The notes under the pieces: model-generated
The model's database searches: none
What the model was told of the DNA's origin: nothing
Seen by the model: only the letters and a program-made list of their open reading frames with translations
Program-made: the position numbers and the translations under genes
NCBI GenBank assembly: GCA_008932935.1
Contig: WBXD01000004.1
Span: 1 to 42,886, forward strand
Direction of reading: 5' to 3'
DNA length: 42,886 nucleotides
From: Verrucomicrobiota bacterium
Lineage (GTDB): Bacteria; Verrucomicrobiota; Verrucomicrobiia; Verrucomicrobiales; Akkermansiaceae
Part shown: positions 16,680 through 25,500 of the stretch, in pieces
How positions within the stretch are numbered: the first letter of the stretch is position 1
How the letters are laid out: every line of letters begins with the position of its first letter

Positions 16680-19577
16680 CTAATTAACTTTCCACTCGGA
16701 AATCCCGCCGGAGCGGCCGCCGAGCTTGGCTTCCAGTTTGATGGCGGTGGTCGTCACCGTTGCGAAGTTGACCACATTGAACTTGTCTTTTTCCAAGCCG
16801 TAGGGGGAGGAGTTTTTGCATTCCAGCCACTTGTCTCCCGCCTTGTAGTAAAGCTTCCACGACACCGGGGTGGTGGTGCCGTCCTCGTCGATGAACCAGT
16901 ACACCTCGGACTGCGAGATCGTCTTGGCTTTGTCAAACTTCCAGATGACATATTCCGTGCTGTTGGACTGCGGCCACCATGAAAAATGCGGCACCGACTT
17001 GTCATTGGACGCCTTGGGCACCAAACCGTCCCACATTGCCGACATCGGCATCGCCGGATGGGTGGCCGATGCGATGGGCTCTTGGAACGCGGCCCATTCC
17101 TTGGCCTCTGGGCCGTCACCTATCCGCGGCAATTGGGACACCCGCAGGCGGCCTGCGCCCATCGGAATCATGGATATCGTCTCAAGCGCGGCGCTGCTCT
17201 TGATCGGGCTCGTTTGCAGGGCGTCGATGGTGCCCCAGTAATTTTCAGTCCAGTTAGGGATTTTTTTTGCCTGAGCCAGCAACTCGATGGGTGCTTGGTC
17301 CCACTTGAAGGGTTGGTTGTCGGCGGGCCAGGGCTTGGTGACCACCTTGAATGATTTTGCCGGGTCGGCCTGAGCGATGACCAAGCCGTAATTCCAGGGA
17401 CTGCCCGCGAGAATTTCCCAGGCCGCCCACTTGCGTTTTTGCTCGGTCCGATAGGGCAGATATTTCTCGGCGATTTTCACCGAGAACGTTAGCGGGCCGC
17501 GATCTACCGACACCGCGTTCTTCTGCTTCGCCCAGGTCTTGACCTTGACGTCCATCGGCAACTGGATAGCGAGCTTGTCGCCGTTGGCCCAGACCCGCTC
17601 GATCATGACCAGTGACTTCGGCTTGGCCTCGATCTTGAGAGGCTTACCGTTGAGCGTAATCACGGGCGCGTCACACCAACCGGGAATGCGGACGTAAAGC
17701 GGGAAGTGCACGGCCTTGGGCGTGGTGAAGGCGAAATTCACCGCGCCATCGAATGGATAGTGGGTGTCTTCGACGATGTTCACCGTGGTGCCATCGCCGA
17801 CTTTGGCGGCAATTCGGTTAGGAGCGTACATCACCGCACACAACCCGTTGCCGGGGGTGGCCTGCCACAGGTTTTGGGCGAAATACGGCCAGCCCATGCC
17901 GGAGTTATGCTGGCAGCAGCGATGGTTGTAGGGGTCCATCGCCTGCATATCGCCGGCGTCGGCCAGGATCGGATACTTGCTGCGCTTGTCGGAGTTCACT
18001 TGGTTGGGTGACGTCAGATAGCGCAGCGCCTTGCCGTCGGCGGTGAACGATGCGGGCAGCGTGTTGAAGGCGATATTCTCGCAGCGGTCGGCCCAGGTCA
18101 GGTCGCCGGTGATGCGCAACAACATCTGCTGCGACAGCATCATGTCCACCGAACCGCAGGTTTCTATCGCATTCTGCGGATCGGTGTAGCCGGGGCGGGC
18201 GAATTCGTCGCCGCCAAACATGCCGCCCGGCACCTGGCCGTAGATGTCATGCAGCGAGTCGTAATTGCCGTAGGCCGCAGCCAGATGCTTCGGATCCTTG
18301 CTTTGTATATAGAATTGGCCGGGCTTGCGGAAGCCCTGCGAGTAATCCACGTTGTGGCCACCTTCGACCTTGCCGCCGGTCCACGGCGCACCGGTGCGCA
18401 TCAGCTTGGCCGTGAGATCCAGCAGCTTGTTGTCGCCGGTAATATTATATAGCCAATAGACGCTGTCCATGTTGTCGCCATTGCGCGGAAACTGCCAGCC
18501 GCCGGCAAAAAACTTGTTGTCCGGCACGCTCAGCTGCCATGCGAAGTAGCGCGTCATCAGCCCGATGATGCGCTTGTCACCGGAGTATTCGTAGTAGGAC
18601 CGCAACGCGAAAAGCATGCTCATGTTAGGCATGAAGTCCGGCGCGAGAAAGCCGGGTTTATAGATGACGCCGGGCATTTTCCAGCTCAGGCGTGCGACCG
18701 CCCCGCCGCCCAGTTGCAAGAACTCGAAACGGAGCGGATATCTCTTGCCCGCCTCAAGGTGGATCGGCTTGGTCGCGCAAACCGTCAGCGGCGCCTGAAA
18801 TTTCCAGTTGTCAATGAGTGCCTCGCCGTTCACCCATAACCTCGCCCCGTCATCCGTGCAGGCCGAAAACGTGTAGTCACCCGTCTTCTTCACCGTGACA
18901 AACCCGGTCCAGCGCGCGCTCCATTGTTTGTTAGGCATGCCTTCCATCGGCGGCTGCTCGGCCCAGTCGAAATCCACCGCCGCATCGACGCGAGTGGCCT
19001 TGAGGTCCTTCAACTCGACGTCGGCAAAATACTCACCGCGCAAGCCCGGCTTGCCATCAGGAGTGCTCAGCAACTCAGCGGGCACTGGCGGATGGATCGG
19101 CGCAAATAAGTTAGCCTGGGTGCCGAAGTAACCAAACTCGGTCTGGCTGGCGATCATGCTCTCAATCCATGGCTGCGCCTGTTTCACCAACTCCTTGTCA
19201 TCCAGCACGTACGCCAGCGCCGCAAAGCCGCGGAACCAATACGGCACTTCTTCCCAGCCGTTGTTGCCCAGGCCGTCCTTGTCGAGCCAAGCGTTGCCCT
19301 GCGGGTTGCAGAACTGACTGATTTCGGTGAGATGGCCGGTAAAGCCATCGCGCTCAAGTTCCAGCTGAGTGCGCAGCCAGCCCTGCGGCTTGATGCTGCC
19401 AAACGGCAGGCTCACCAACGGGCTGGGCAGCAGCGGCTGGCGGTTGCCACCGTAGTACGCGTTGCACGGCTGGCTGGTGTCCGGCCGCTCCACGGTCTTG
19501 ACGAGCGCCTCCGCGCCTCGCAGCGGGCCAATCGTCACCACCAGCGCGGCGACACTTGTTATGAGGTATGTATTCAT
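16680..19577 (-). CDS. Secreted GH127-type glycoside hydrolase with a PA14 domain inserted in the catalytic barrel
   Basis: 965 residues with an N-terminal signal peptide (cleavage near LRGA, residue 22). DUF1680/GH127 sequence runs from about 48 to 176 and resumes after 304. Between them residues 177-303 form a PA14 domain (LRGEYFADVELKDL, ARWTGFVTVKKTGDYTFSA, DDGARLWVNGEALID, LEAGKRYPLRFEFLQ, RLSWKMPG), usually a glycan-binding module. Active-site residues remain: Glu458 in GGDEFARPG, Glu472 and Cys474 in NAIETCGS, and Cys554-555 in NHRCCQHN, with the same 14-residue Glu-Glu spacing as the sister gene. The last 120 residues look like an F5/8 type C (CBM32-like) sandwich. Predicted periplasmic or secreted arabinofuranosidase. 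First gene of the GH127-GH127-POT run. Confidence 0.88.
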   Translation of the reverse strand: MNTYLITSVAALVVTIGPLRGAEALVKTVERPDTSQPCNAYYGGNRQPLLPSPLVSLPFGSIKPQGWLRTQLELERDGFTGHLTEISQFCNPQGNAWLDKDGLGNNGWEEVPYWFRGFAALAYVLDDKELVKQAQPWIESMIASQTEFGYFGTQANLFAPIHPPVPAELLSTPDGKPGLRGEYFADVELKDLKATRVDAAVDFDWAEQPPMEGMPNKQWSARWTGFVTVKKTGDYTFSACTDDGARLWVNGEALIDNWKFQAPLTVCATKPIHLEAGKRYPLRFEFLQLGGGAVARLSWKMPGVIYKPGFLAPDFMPNMSMLFALRSYYEYSGDKRIIGLMTRYFAWQLSVPDNKFFAGGWQFPRNGDNMDSVYWLYNITGDNKLLDLTAKLMRTGAPWTGGKVEGGHNVDYSQGFRKPGQFYIQSKDPKHLAAAYGNYDSLHDIYGQVPGGMFGGDEFARPGYTDPQNAIETCGSVDMMLSQQMLLRITGDLTWADRCENIAFNTLPASFTADGKALRYLTSPNQVNSDKRSKYPILADAGDMQAMDPYNHRCCQHNSGMGWPYFAQNLWQATPGNGLCAVMYAPNRIAAKVGDGTTVNIVEDTHYPFDGAVNFAFTTPKAVHFPLYVRIPGWCDAPVITLNGKPLKIEAKPKSLVMIERVWANGDKLAIQLPMDVKVKTWAKQKNAVSVDRGPLTFSVKIAEKYLPYRTEQKRKWAAWEILAGSPWNYGLVIAQADPAKSFKVVTKPWPADNQPFKWDQAPIELLAQAKKIPNWTENYWGTIDALQTSPIKSSAALETISMIPMGAGRLRVSQLPRIGDGPEAKEWAAFQEPIASATHPAMPMSAMWDGLVPKASNDKSVPHFSWWPQSNSTEYVIWKFDKAKTISQSEVYWFIDEDGTTTPVSWKLYYKAGDKWLECKNSSPYGLEKDKFNVVNFATVTTTAIKLEAKLGGRSGGISEWKVN

Positions 19578-19878
19578 GTTCGGTTGCTCGTCGAGAGGAC
19601 CGCCACTTGTCGCCTGAGGTTCATGCCCAAGGTTGAGGCCATCGCTGCGCCGCCCATGAGACAGCGGCCCGGCGCAGCATACAATGGTTATTCCGCGAAT
19701 TTATTGCCCGTTTTGCGCAAACCCCGCGCCGAATCTAACACCTATGGACGTCCCCGGCCGGCGGCGGCATGCTCGATGTCATGGAACTAACACCTACATC
19801 CCCCCCCTGGCAGCGCATCGAGTCGCTCACCGAGGAAGTGCACCGCCACATCCTCGCCACCGTCTGACGCTGGCTGCA
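19578..19878. other. Upstream region of the GH127 operon
   Basis: About 300 bases without a recognisable gene. It contains a perfect 10-base palindrome TTTGCGCAAA (19712-19721), about 135 bases before the first GH127 start, with a CG centre as in many LacI-family operators. The promoter should lie here, but I could not place -35/-10 boxes with confidence. A 28-codon plus-strand reading frame starting near 19782 has no recognisable similarity. Confidence 0.35.
19712..19721. promoter_or_regulatory. Candidate operator palindrome upstream of the GH127 operon
   Basis: TTTGCGCAAA, perfectly symmetric with a central CG. LacI-type sugar regulators bind sites of this style, and the site lies in the only long gap before the arabinosidase genes. 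No regulator gene is present in the window, so this is a suggestion only. Confidence 0.25.
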
Positions 19879-19986
19879 CTAGGCGTCGCACGCTTGCTTC
19901 ACCGTATGAAAGACGTTGGCAAGGGCGCGGCCCATGAAGCCATAGCCGACCAAGCCGATATGGAGTATTTTGATGATGCAGAGCGA
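19879..19986 (-). pseudogene. N-terminal stub of a Gfo/Idh/MocA family oxidoreductase
   Basis: Directly after the stop of the isomerase/epimerase gene, the minus strand reads KILHIGLVGYGFMGRALANVF then HTVKQACDA and a TAG. This is the first beta-strand and glycine-rich NAD(P)-binding turn (GxGxxG) of the Gfo/Idh/MocA dehydrogenases, including the GYGFMGRxHxxAF consensus. No ATG precedes it in frame, and nothing of the remaining 300 residues follows, so the gene is a decayed stub. Intact copies of this family often sit next to sugar isomerase/epimerase genes, which supports the reading. Confidence 0.7.
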
Positions 19987-21027
19987 TTATTCGCTCCAGC
20001 CGTGGGTTGCACGCACCTGGAGCATTGCGGCTAGAATGTTAGACCAGGTATCGGCCTGCCTCATCACGTCGTTAGAGAACATGCAGCCGTCCCAACAAAT
20101 GTGGCGGAGCCGCCGGGTGAGTGTGGCGGCGTCGTCGCGCAGCCAGTAACCGGCGTCGCGCACGATATCGAGCTTGCCGTTGGGATCATTGGCCAGACAA
20201 TGGCGGCCGGTCTGGTCGTGAGTGCCGCTGCCCTTGATGGTGGCGTCGTTCTGGGCGACGTGAAAATCCAGCGTCCACGGGCGCAGCGCATGGGTCATTT
20301 CGCGTAGGGCGGCGGCGAGGGCCTCGGGTTCCCAGTTGAAGCATGGCGGCACGATGCGATGTTCCGGGGCGTTGGTGCCCAGCGCGTAGTGCAGGGTGTG
20401 GGCCATATCGGCCTGGAAGCCGACGAGTTCGGGGCAGGCGACTTCCTCGAGGAGTTGGAGCATGTCCTTCCAACTGTGCATGCCTCCCCAACAAATTTCC
20501 CCCTCCGCGGCCAGTTGCTCGCCATGGTCCGCGGCCACCTTGCCCGCCTCGCGGAACGTTGCGGCGATTTTGCTGGTATTGGCTTGCGGATTTTCGGCCC
20601 ATTCGGCGGTGCCGCAAGCCGAGTCGATGCGAATGAGACCATGTGGGCGGAGTCCTACCTCACGCAGGCGGGCGCCGATGCGGCAGGCCTTGCGGACCTG
20701 GCCGACGAAATTGGCGCGCTCCTCGGTGCTGCCCATGGCCGAGCCGCCGCCGGTGGGCGACCACACTGGGGCCACCAGCGAGCCGACGACAAACCCCTTG
20801 GCCTGGATCTTGGCGGCGAGCGCCTTGATGTCATCGTCGCTGCTATCAATTGAGACATGTGGGTCGTACAAAAACAGGTCCACGCCATCGAACTTGACGC
20901 CGTTGACCTCCGCACTGGCGGTTAGGTCGAGCATGGTGTCGAGGTCGATGCAGGGTTCGCTGCCGGGGCTGCCCTTGCCGACGAGGCCGGGCCACATCGC
21001 ATTGTGAAGCTTGGGGTAGTTGTGCAT
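19987..21027 (-). CDS. Sugar phosphate isomerase/epimerase-like TIM-barrel protein (second copy in window)
   Basis: 346-residue xylose isomerase-like TIM-barrel protein, only distantly like the one at 3.8-4.9 kb. Features include [57 protein letters not shown] with a metal-ligand Glu, [17 protein letters not shown] with Asp and His, [11 protein letters not shown] and [21 protein letters not shown]. Family members isomerise or epimerise sugars or sugar acids in the cytoplasm; some act with a Gfo/Idh/MocA dehydrogenase, whose remnant follows immediately. Its start is near the left end of a 257-base gap before the divergent histidine kinase. Confidence 0.88.
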   Translation of the reverse strand: MHNYPKLHNAMWPGLVGKGSPGSEPCIDLDTMLDLTASAEVNGVKFDGVDLFLYDPHVSIDSSDDDIKALAAKIQAKGFVVGSLVAPVWSPTGGGSAMGSTEERANFVGQVRKACRIGARLREVGLRPHGLIRIDSACGTAEWAENPQANTSKIAATFREAGKVAADHGEQLAAEGEICWGGMHSWKDMLQLLEEVACPELVGFQADMAHTLHYALGTNAPEHRIVPPCFNWEPEALAAALREMTHALRPWTLDFHVAQNDATIKGSGTHDQTGRHCLANDPNGKLDIVRDAGYWLRDDAATLTRRLRHICWDGCMFSNDVMRQADTWSNILAAMLQVRATHGWSE

Positions 21028-21207
21028 GGGGTTCGGGGGGGAGCGTGCAATCCTTCACGCGGACTGCAAGAAGCCTCCTACTTAGGAAATTGCCCGGATT
21101 TTTCAACTCTTTTCTAGCAGCCTGCTGAGGCGTTTCCGGGGCATGGCTTTCCCGGTGAGGAAGTTATCCCTTTCGGTGTAGCCAAGCAGGTGGCGGACGT
21201 CACGGGC

Positions 21208-21244
21208 GGGTTTCAACCCCTCCCGCGGGGATTGGGTTGAAACC
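21208..21244. repeat. Inverted repeat upstream of the orphan sensor kinase
   Basis: GGTTTCAACCC and GGGTTGAAACC flank a GC-rich 14-base loop, followed by a third partial copy (AGTTTCAACC). It lies in the divergent gap between the isomerase and the histidine kinase genes, about 40 bases before the kinase ATG. It could be an operator or an mRNA hairpin. A related GGGTTTCAATCC occurs singly near 37.43 kb. Confidence 0.5.
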
Positions 21245-21284
21245 CACCGCAGTTTCAACCACACTGCGCGCGCCGCTGCCCACC

Positions 21285-22502
21285 ATGACCCCGAACACGA
21301 TCCTCCTCACTCTCGCCGCTCTCTGCCTACTCGCATGGGTGCTGCGCCTGCGCACCACCATCCACCGCCTGCGCCACCCGCAACACAGCCAACACAGCCA
21401 GGATTTGCGCGCGCTGGCCGCAGCCCGCAGCGAACGCGACGGCCTGCTCAACGCCTTTCCCGATGCCTTCCTCATCGCCGACGCCCAGGGCCGCGTCCAG
21501 CATTGCAACCAGGGCGCCAAATGCCTGTTAGGTCCGGTGCCGCTCATCGGCCGCACGGTACTCGAAGTGCTGCGCGATGCACGGCTCGCCGCGCCTTATT
21601 TGGCATGCCGCAACACCGGCGAGCCGAGCGCCGAGCACATCCTGCTGCCAGCCGAGGCCACCCCCGGCCGCTACCTTGAGCCCGGCAGCGGCGACTCGGT
21701 ATGGCTGGTGGATGCAGCGCCGTTGCCGCAGACCGGGGCGGCACCGCACATCCGGATTTTGTTGCGCGATCTATCCGCCGGGCACCAGTTGGAACAAATC
21801 CGCAAAGACTTTGTCGCCAACGCCTCCCACGAGTTGCGCACCCCCATCACCTTGGTCGATGGCTATCTGGAAACATTGTTGGATGCACCAGAAATGTTAG
21901 ACGACCGACCATCCGCGCTGCGCATTCTAGGCATCATGCGCAAGCACACCGAGCGCATCACCCGCATCATCGAGGACATGCTGCTCATCTCGCGGATCGA
22001 ATCGGGCGATGCCTCGATGCAGCGCATGGAGGAGTTCTCCCTATCCGATTGCGTGTGCGACATCGTCGACCGGCTCGAGTCGCTCATTCGCGCGCAAAAT
22101 GCCACGCTGGCCATCCAGCTCCACGATCCGGCTATCGCCCTCTACGGCGATCGGTTTTATTGGACGCAGATTTTGTTCAACCTCATCGAGAACGCCCTCA
22201 AACAAAACCCCACGCCCGGCCTGCGGGTGACCGTCCACAGCGCTGCGTGCAACGATGGCCTGCGCCTCGCCGTCATCGATAACGGCATCGGCATCCCCGC
22301 CGCCGATCTGCCGTTCATCTTCAAGCGCTTCTACCGGGTGGAAAAACACCACTCGCAAAACCAAATCAAAGGCACCGGCCTGGGCCTGTCCATCGTCAAG
22401 CGGGCCATCGAGGCCCACCGCGGCAGCATCACCTGCCAGTCCGCTCCCGGCGTGCGCACCAGCTTCGAGATCACCCTGCCCCGGCAAGCGCCACCGGCCT
22501 AA
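21285..22502 (+). CDS. PhoR-like membrane sensor histidine kinase, orphan
   Basis: 405 residues from the ATG at 21285 (MTPNTILL); the track start at 21237 lies in the inverted repeat. One N-terminal membrane segment (ILLTLAALCLLAWVLRL) is followed by a PAS-like region (LLNAFPDAFLIADAQGRVQHCNQ), a HisKA dimerisation domain with phospho-acceptor His in FVANASHELRTPITLVDGYLE, and a complete HATPase_c: N box NLIENALK, G1 DNGIGIP, F box FKRFYRVEK and G2 GTGLGLSIVK. The layout matches PhoR-type kinases of phosphate or envelope-stress systems. No response regulator gene is adjacent, so its partner must be encoded elsewhere. It ends 4 bases into the 3' end of the convergent ABC fusion gene. Confidence 0.92.
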   Translation: MTPNTILLTLAALCLLAWVLRLRTTIHRLRHPQHSQHSQDLRALAAARSERDGLLNAFPDAFLIADAQGRVQHCNQGAKCLLGPVPLIGRTVLEVLRDARLAAPYLACRNTGEPSAEHILLPAEATPGRYLEPGSGDSVWLVDAAPLPQTGAAPHIRILLRDLSAGHQLEQIRKDFVANASHELRTPITLVDGYLETLLDAPEMLDDRPSALRILGIMRKHTERITRIIEDMLLISRIESGDASMQRMEEFSLSDCVCDIVDRLESLIRAQNATLAIQLHDPAIALYGDRFYWTQILFNLIENALKQNPTPGLRVTVHSAACNDGLRLAVIDNGIGIPAADLPFIFKRFYRVEKHHSQNQIKGTGLGLSIVKRAIEAHRGSITCQSAPGVRTSFEITLPRQAPPA

Positions 22503-25500
22503 CGGGTCCGGCGGTTTTGATAGGAGAGGATGCAACTAGCCACAATCCAACAAGCACCGACGAGGCCCACCAGCACCAAGCTACAGTATTTCAGGGTCTC
22601 CATTTCCAATTTAGAATGCCCCGGCCCGCTAGGCTTGGCAGCCTCCGCGCCGGGTTCCGACGGCTTGGCCCCGGCAAAGGGCAGCGGTTTTTCCAGCGCC
22701 AGGAAAATATTGCGGTAGCCCGGGTTGCGGTAGTCATTGCGGAAGGTCTCGGCTTCCCTGACTAATAAATCGATCCGCTCGTTGACAAAAAACTCGGACG
22801 CCGGACGCACCGCCGCGCGATCCGCCCACACTTTCATGGTTTCCACCTCGAGCTTGTTGCCATGGCGGGCGATTCTGGCGATGCGCGACACCAAATCGGC
22901 GGCCGCCTCGGGCGTTTCCGCACCGGCCGCCAGCAAGCGCCGCAGCCCCTCCTTGAGCAACTCGAAGCGCTCGGCTTGCGCCGGGGTCATCTCGCCGCGG
23001 CTATCGCGCATGGCATCGATGCGGCGCTGCAACCCGATGCGCTCCAACTCGAACGGGTTGCGCGTCGCCTGTGCCACCACCATGCCCTCATAAGCATAGC
23101 GCAAGGGCATGAACGCTGAGGGCACCGGCGCGCCGCCGTGCTCGCGGTTGAGCGGCACTTTGTCAAACAACGCCCGGTTCATCTCCCGATAAGGCACTAG
23201 CGCGCCAGCCAACAGCATTTGCGGCACCAGCAACAACGGCACTGCGGTGAGCGCCGCCCGCTCGGTCTTGACCACTGAGGAAACCACCAGCGCCAGCGCC
23301 GTGCCAGTCCATGCCGTGAGGGTCATCCACAGCCAATGCTCCATGACCATCCCGTAGATATCCAAATAGTAATTGCCCACCAGCACATACATCAGGCATT
23401 GGCCTGACGCCACCAATCCAAGGGCCACAAACTTGGCCGCCACATAGGAGGCCGCACTGCCCTGGCAATTGCGCTCGCGCCGCAGCATCGGCCGGTCCCG
23501 TAGCACTTCCGTCGCCGAGTTGGTCAGCCCGAGAAACATCGCCACCGTCACGCTCAAAAACAAATACGCCGGAATGTGCAGCGCGGTGGATAAAAGGTAC
23601 TCACCCGTCGGCGACGAGCGCAGCGTGATGGCGATCAAGGCTGCGAGCACCGGTGCTTCAATGAACATGCTGTAAAGCGTACCTCGATTCCTTGCCTTGG
23701 AAATCAACGAGCGCAGGAAATGCGTCGCAAACACCGCCAACGCCGTGCGCAGCTGCCGCTCAGGCTTGAGCGGCACCGGCAAGCCCGCCACCGCGCCCAC
23801 GTCGCTGAGGCGCGACGCCGGCACGGCTCCCGGTTGCAGCGAGCGCAACAAGGCGGCGCTCTCGAAGCGTTCCTGCCAGAAGGCCGGTGGGAAGCGCCGC
23901 GCGGCACCGGTATTGGACCCGCCACCGATGGCGCTGAGCGGCACTTCGAGCACATCGAACACGAAATCCGCCCCCTGTGCCGTCCCCCCTGCCAGCGAGG
24001 GATGGGCGATGCCTAACTCTTCACAGGTTTCGTGAAAATACTCCACCATCCCCGGCGGTGTGCCGAAGTACGCCAGACATCCACCACTATCTAACAGTAA
24101 TACCTTGTCAAACAAGCGCAGCACCAATGCCCCGGGCCGGTGCAGCGAGGCGATCACGATTTTCTCGCGGGCCAGCGAGCGCAGCGTCTCGGCCACATGC
24201 TCCGAGTCCTTGGATGAGAGCCCGGATATCGGCTCGTCAAACAAAAACACCTCAGCCCGGCTGCCCAGATCCAAACCCAAATTCAAGCGGCTGCGCTCAC
24301 CTCCGGAGAGCGTCTTGTCCCCTGCCGAGCCGACCCGCCGCTGGGCGATGGATTGGAGCCCCAGCTCCGCCAGCACGCTGTCCACCCGCCGCTCATGCTC
24401 CGCGAGCGCCAAGCCTGGGCGGCGGATCGTCACCGCGTGGCGCAGGTGCTCGCGCACCGTCAATTGCGGATTGAGCGCCTCCTCCTGCGGCATGTACCCA
24501 ATGAAGGGCACCAAGCGCTCGCGATTCTCGTAAAGGGCAATGCCATTGAGTTCGACCTTGCCGCGGGTCGGCTGCAGTTGCCCTGAGAGCACCGACAACA
24601 AGGTGCTCTTGCCGCTGCCGCTCGGGCCGATGATGCACAACATCTCGCCGCGCTTCACCTCAAAGTTGAGGTGGTCCAAGGCGCGCGTGCCAGTGCCGAA
24701 ATCGTGGAGCAAATCCTCCACCTGCAGCGACTCAATCTGCGTGCGCTCCTCATCGAGAAAGCATTCCCGGAACCGGCAGCGCACCGCTTGGCTGCCCGAC
24801 AAACGAATCAACGACCCGTCTACCAGCACCGCCGTGCCACGCACCAACTGGCCGTCCACCCAGATGGGGCCCTCACTGGACCTGACCTCTAACTCGCCCT
24901 CGGCACGCTCCGCGTCATAGCGGATAAACAGCACCACCCGCGGTGCCAACTTGGCACCTAGCAACAAATCCCCGCGTGACAACGCCGCTGCATCATTGGA
25001 CACTAGGTACTCCTGCCGGTCCCCCGCCAAGCGAAAACTCCGCCCGCTCTGGGTAGCGCGGCGCCTCAATTCATTAATCGAAAAACTCGCCCCCGCCGCA
25101 TCTCCCAGCCGCTCGTGATTGAGACAACGCACCATATCCCCCCTCTTCAACGGGCCGCGGTTCCCTGCATGCAGAGTCGTGTGGTGCAACGCCTCCACCT
25201 CGGCTTCCAGACCGAAACTCACCCGCAACAAGCTCAGCCGCCCGCGGTTGCGCGCGGCAGTGAGTCCCCCCTCGCCAGCCTCCAAATAAATCGCTGGCGT
25301 GTTACCAGTGCGTTTCACATTCAGGAAAAACATCAGGTCCTCATGGCTCAGCGTCCACCCCGGCACCACCAACGGTTGGCGCTCGCGCATCCGTAAAAAC
25401 GACCCGGTTTCCAACGAGCGCCCGCGAATCCACAAGGGTGCCACTCCGGTATTCCTAACCAACACCAATTCCCCGGTCCGATATACCCGGAATTCCTGGC

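Noticed and set aside
19782-19868. 28-codon plus-strand frame upstream of the GH127 operon
   Set aside because: No similarity recognised, no ribosome binding site, and it overlaps the expected regulatory region.
21208-21244. Possible CRISPR repeat (GTTTCAA/TTGAAAC ends)
   Set aside because: Only a single inverted repeat with a third partial arm; no regularly spaced repeats, spacers or cas genes in the window.
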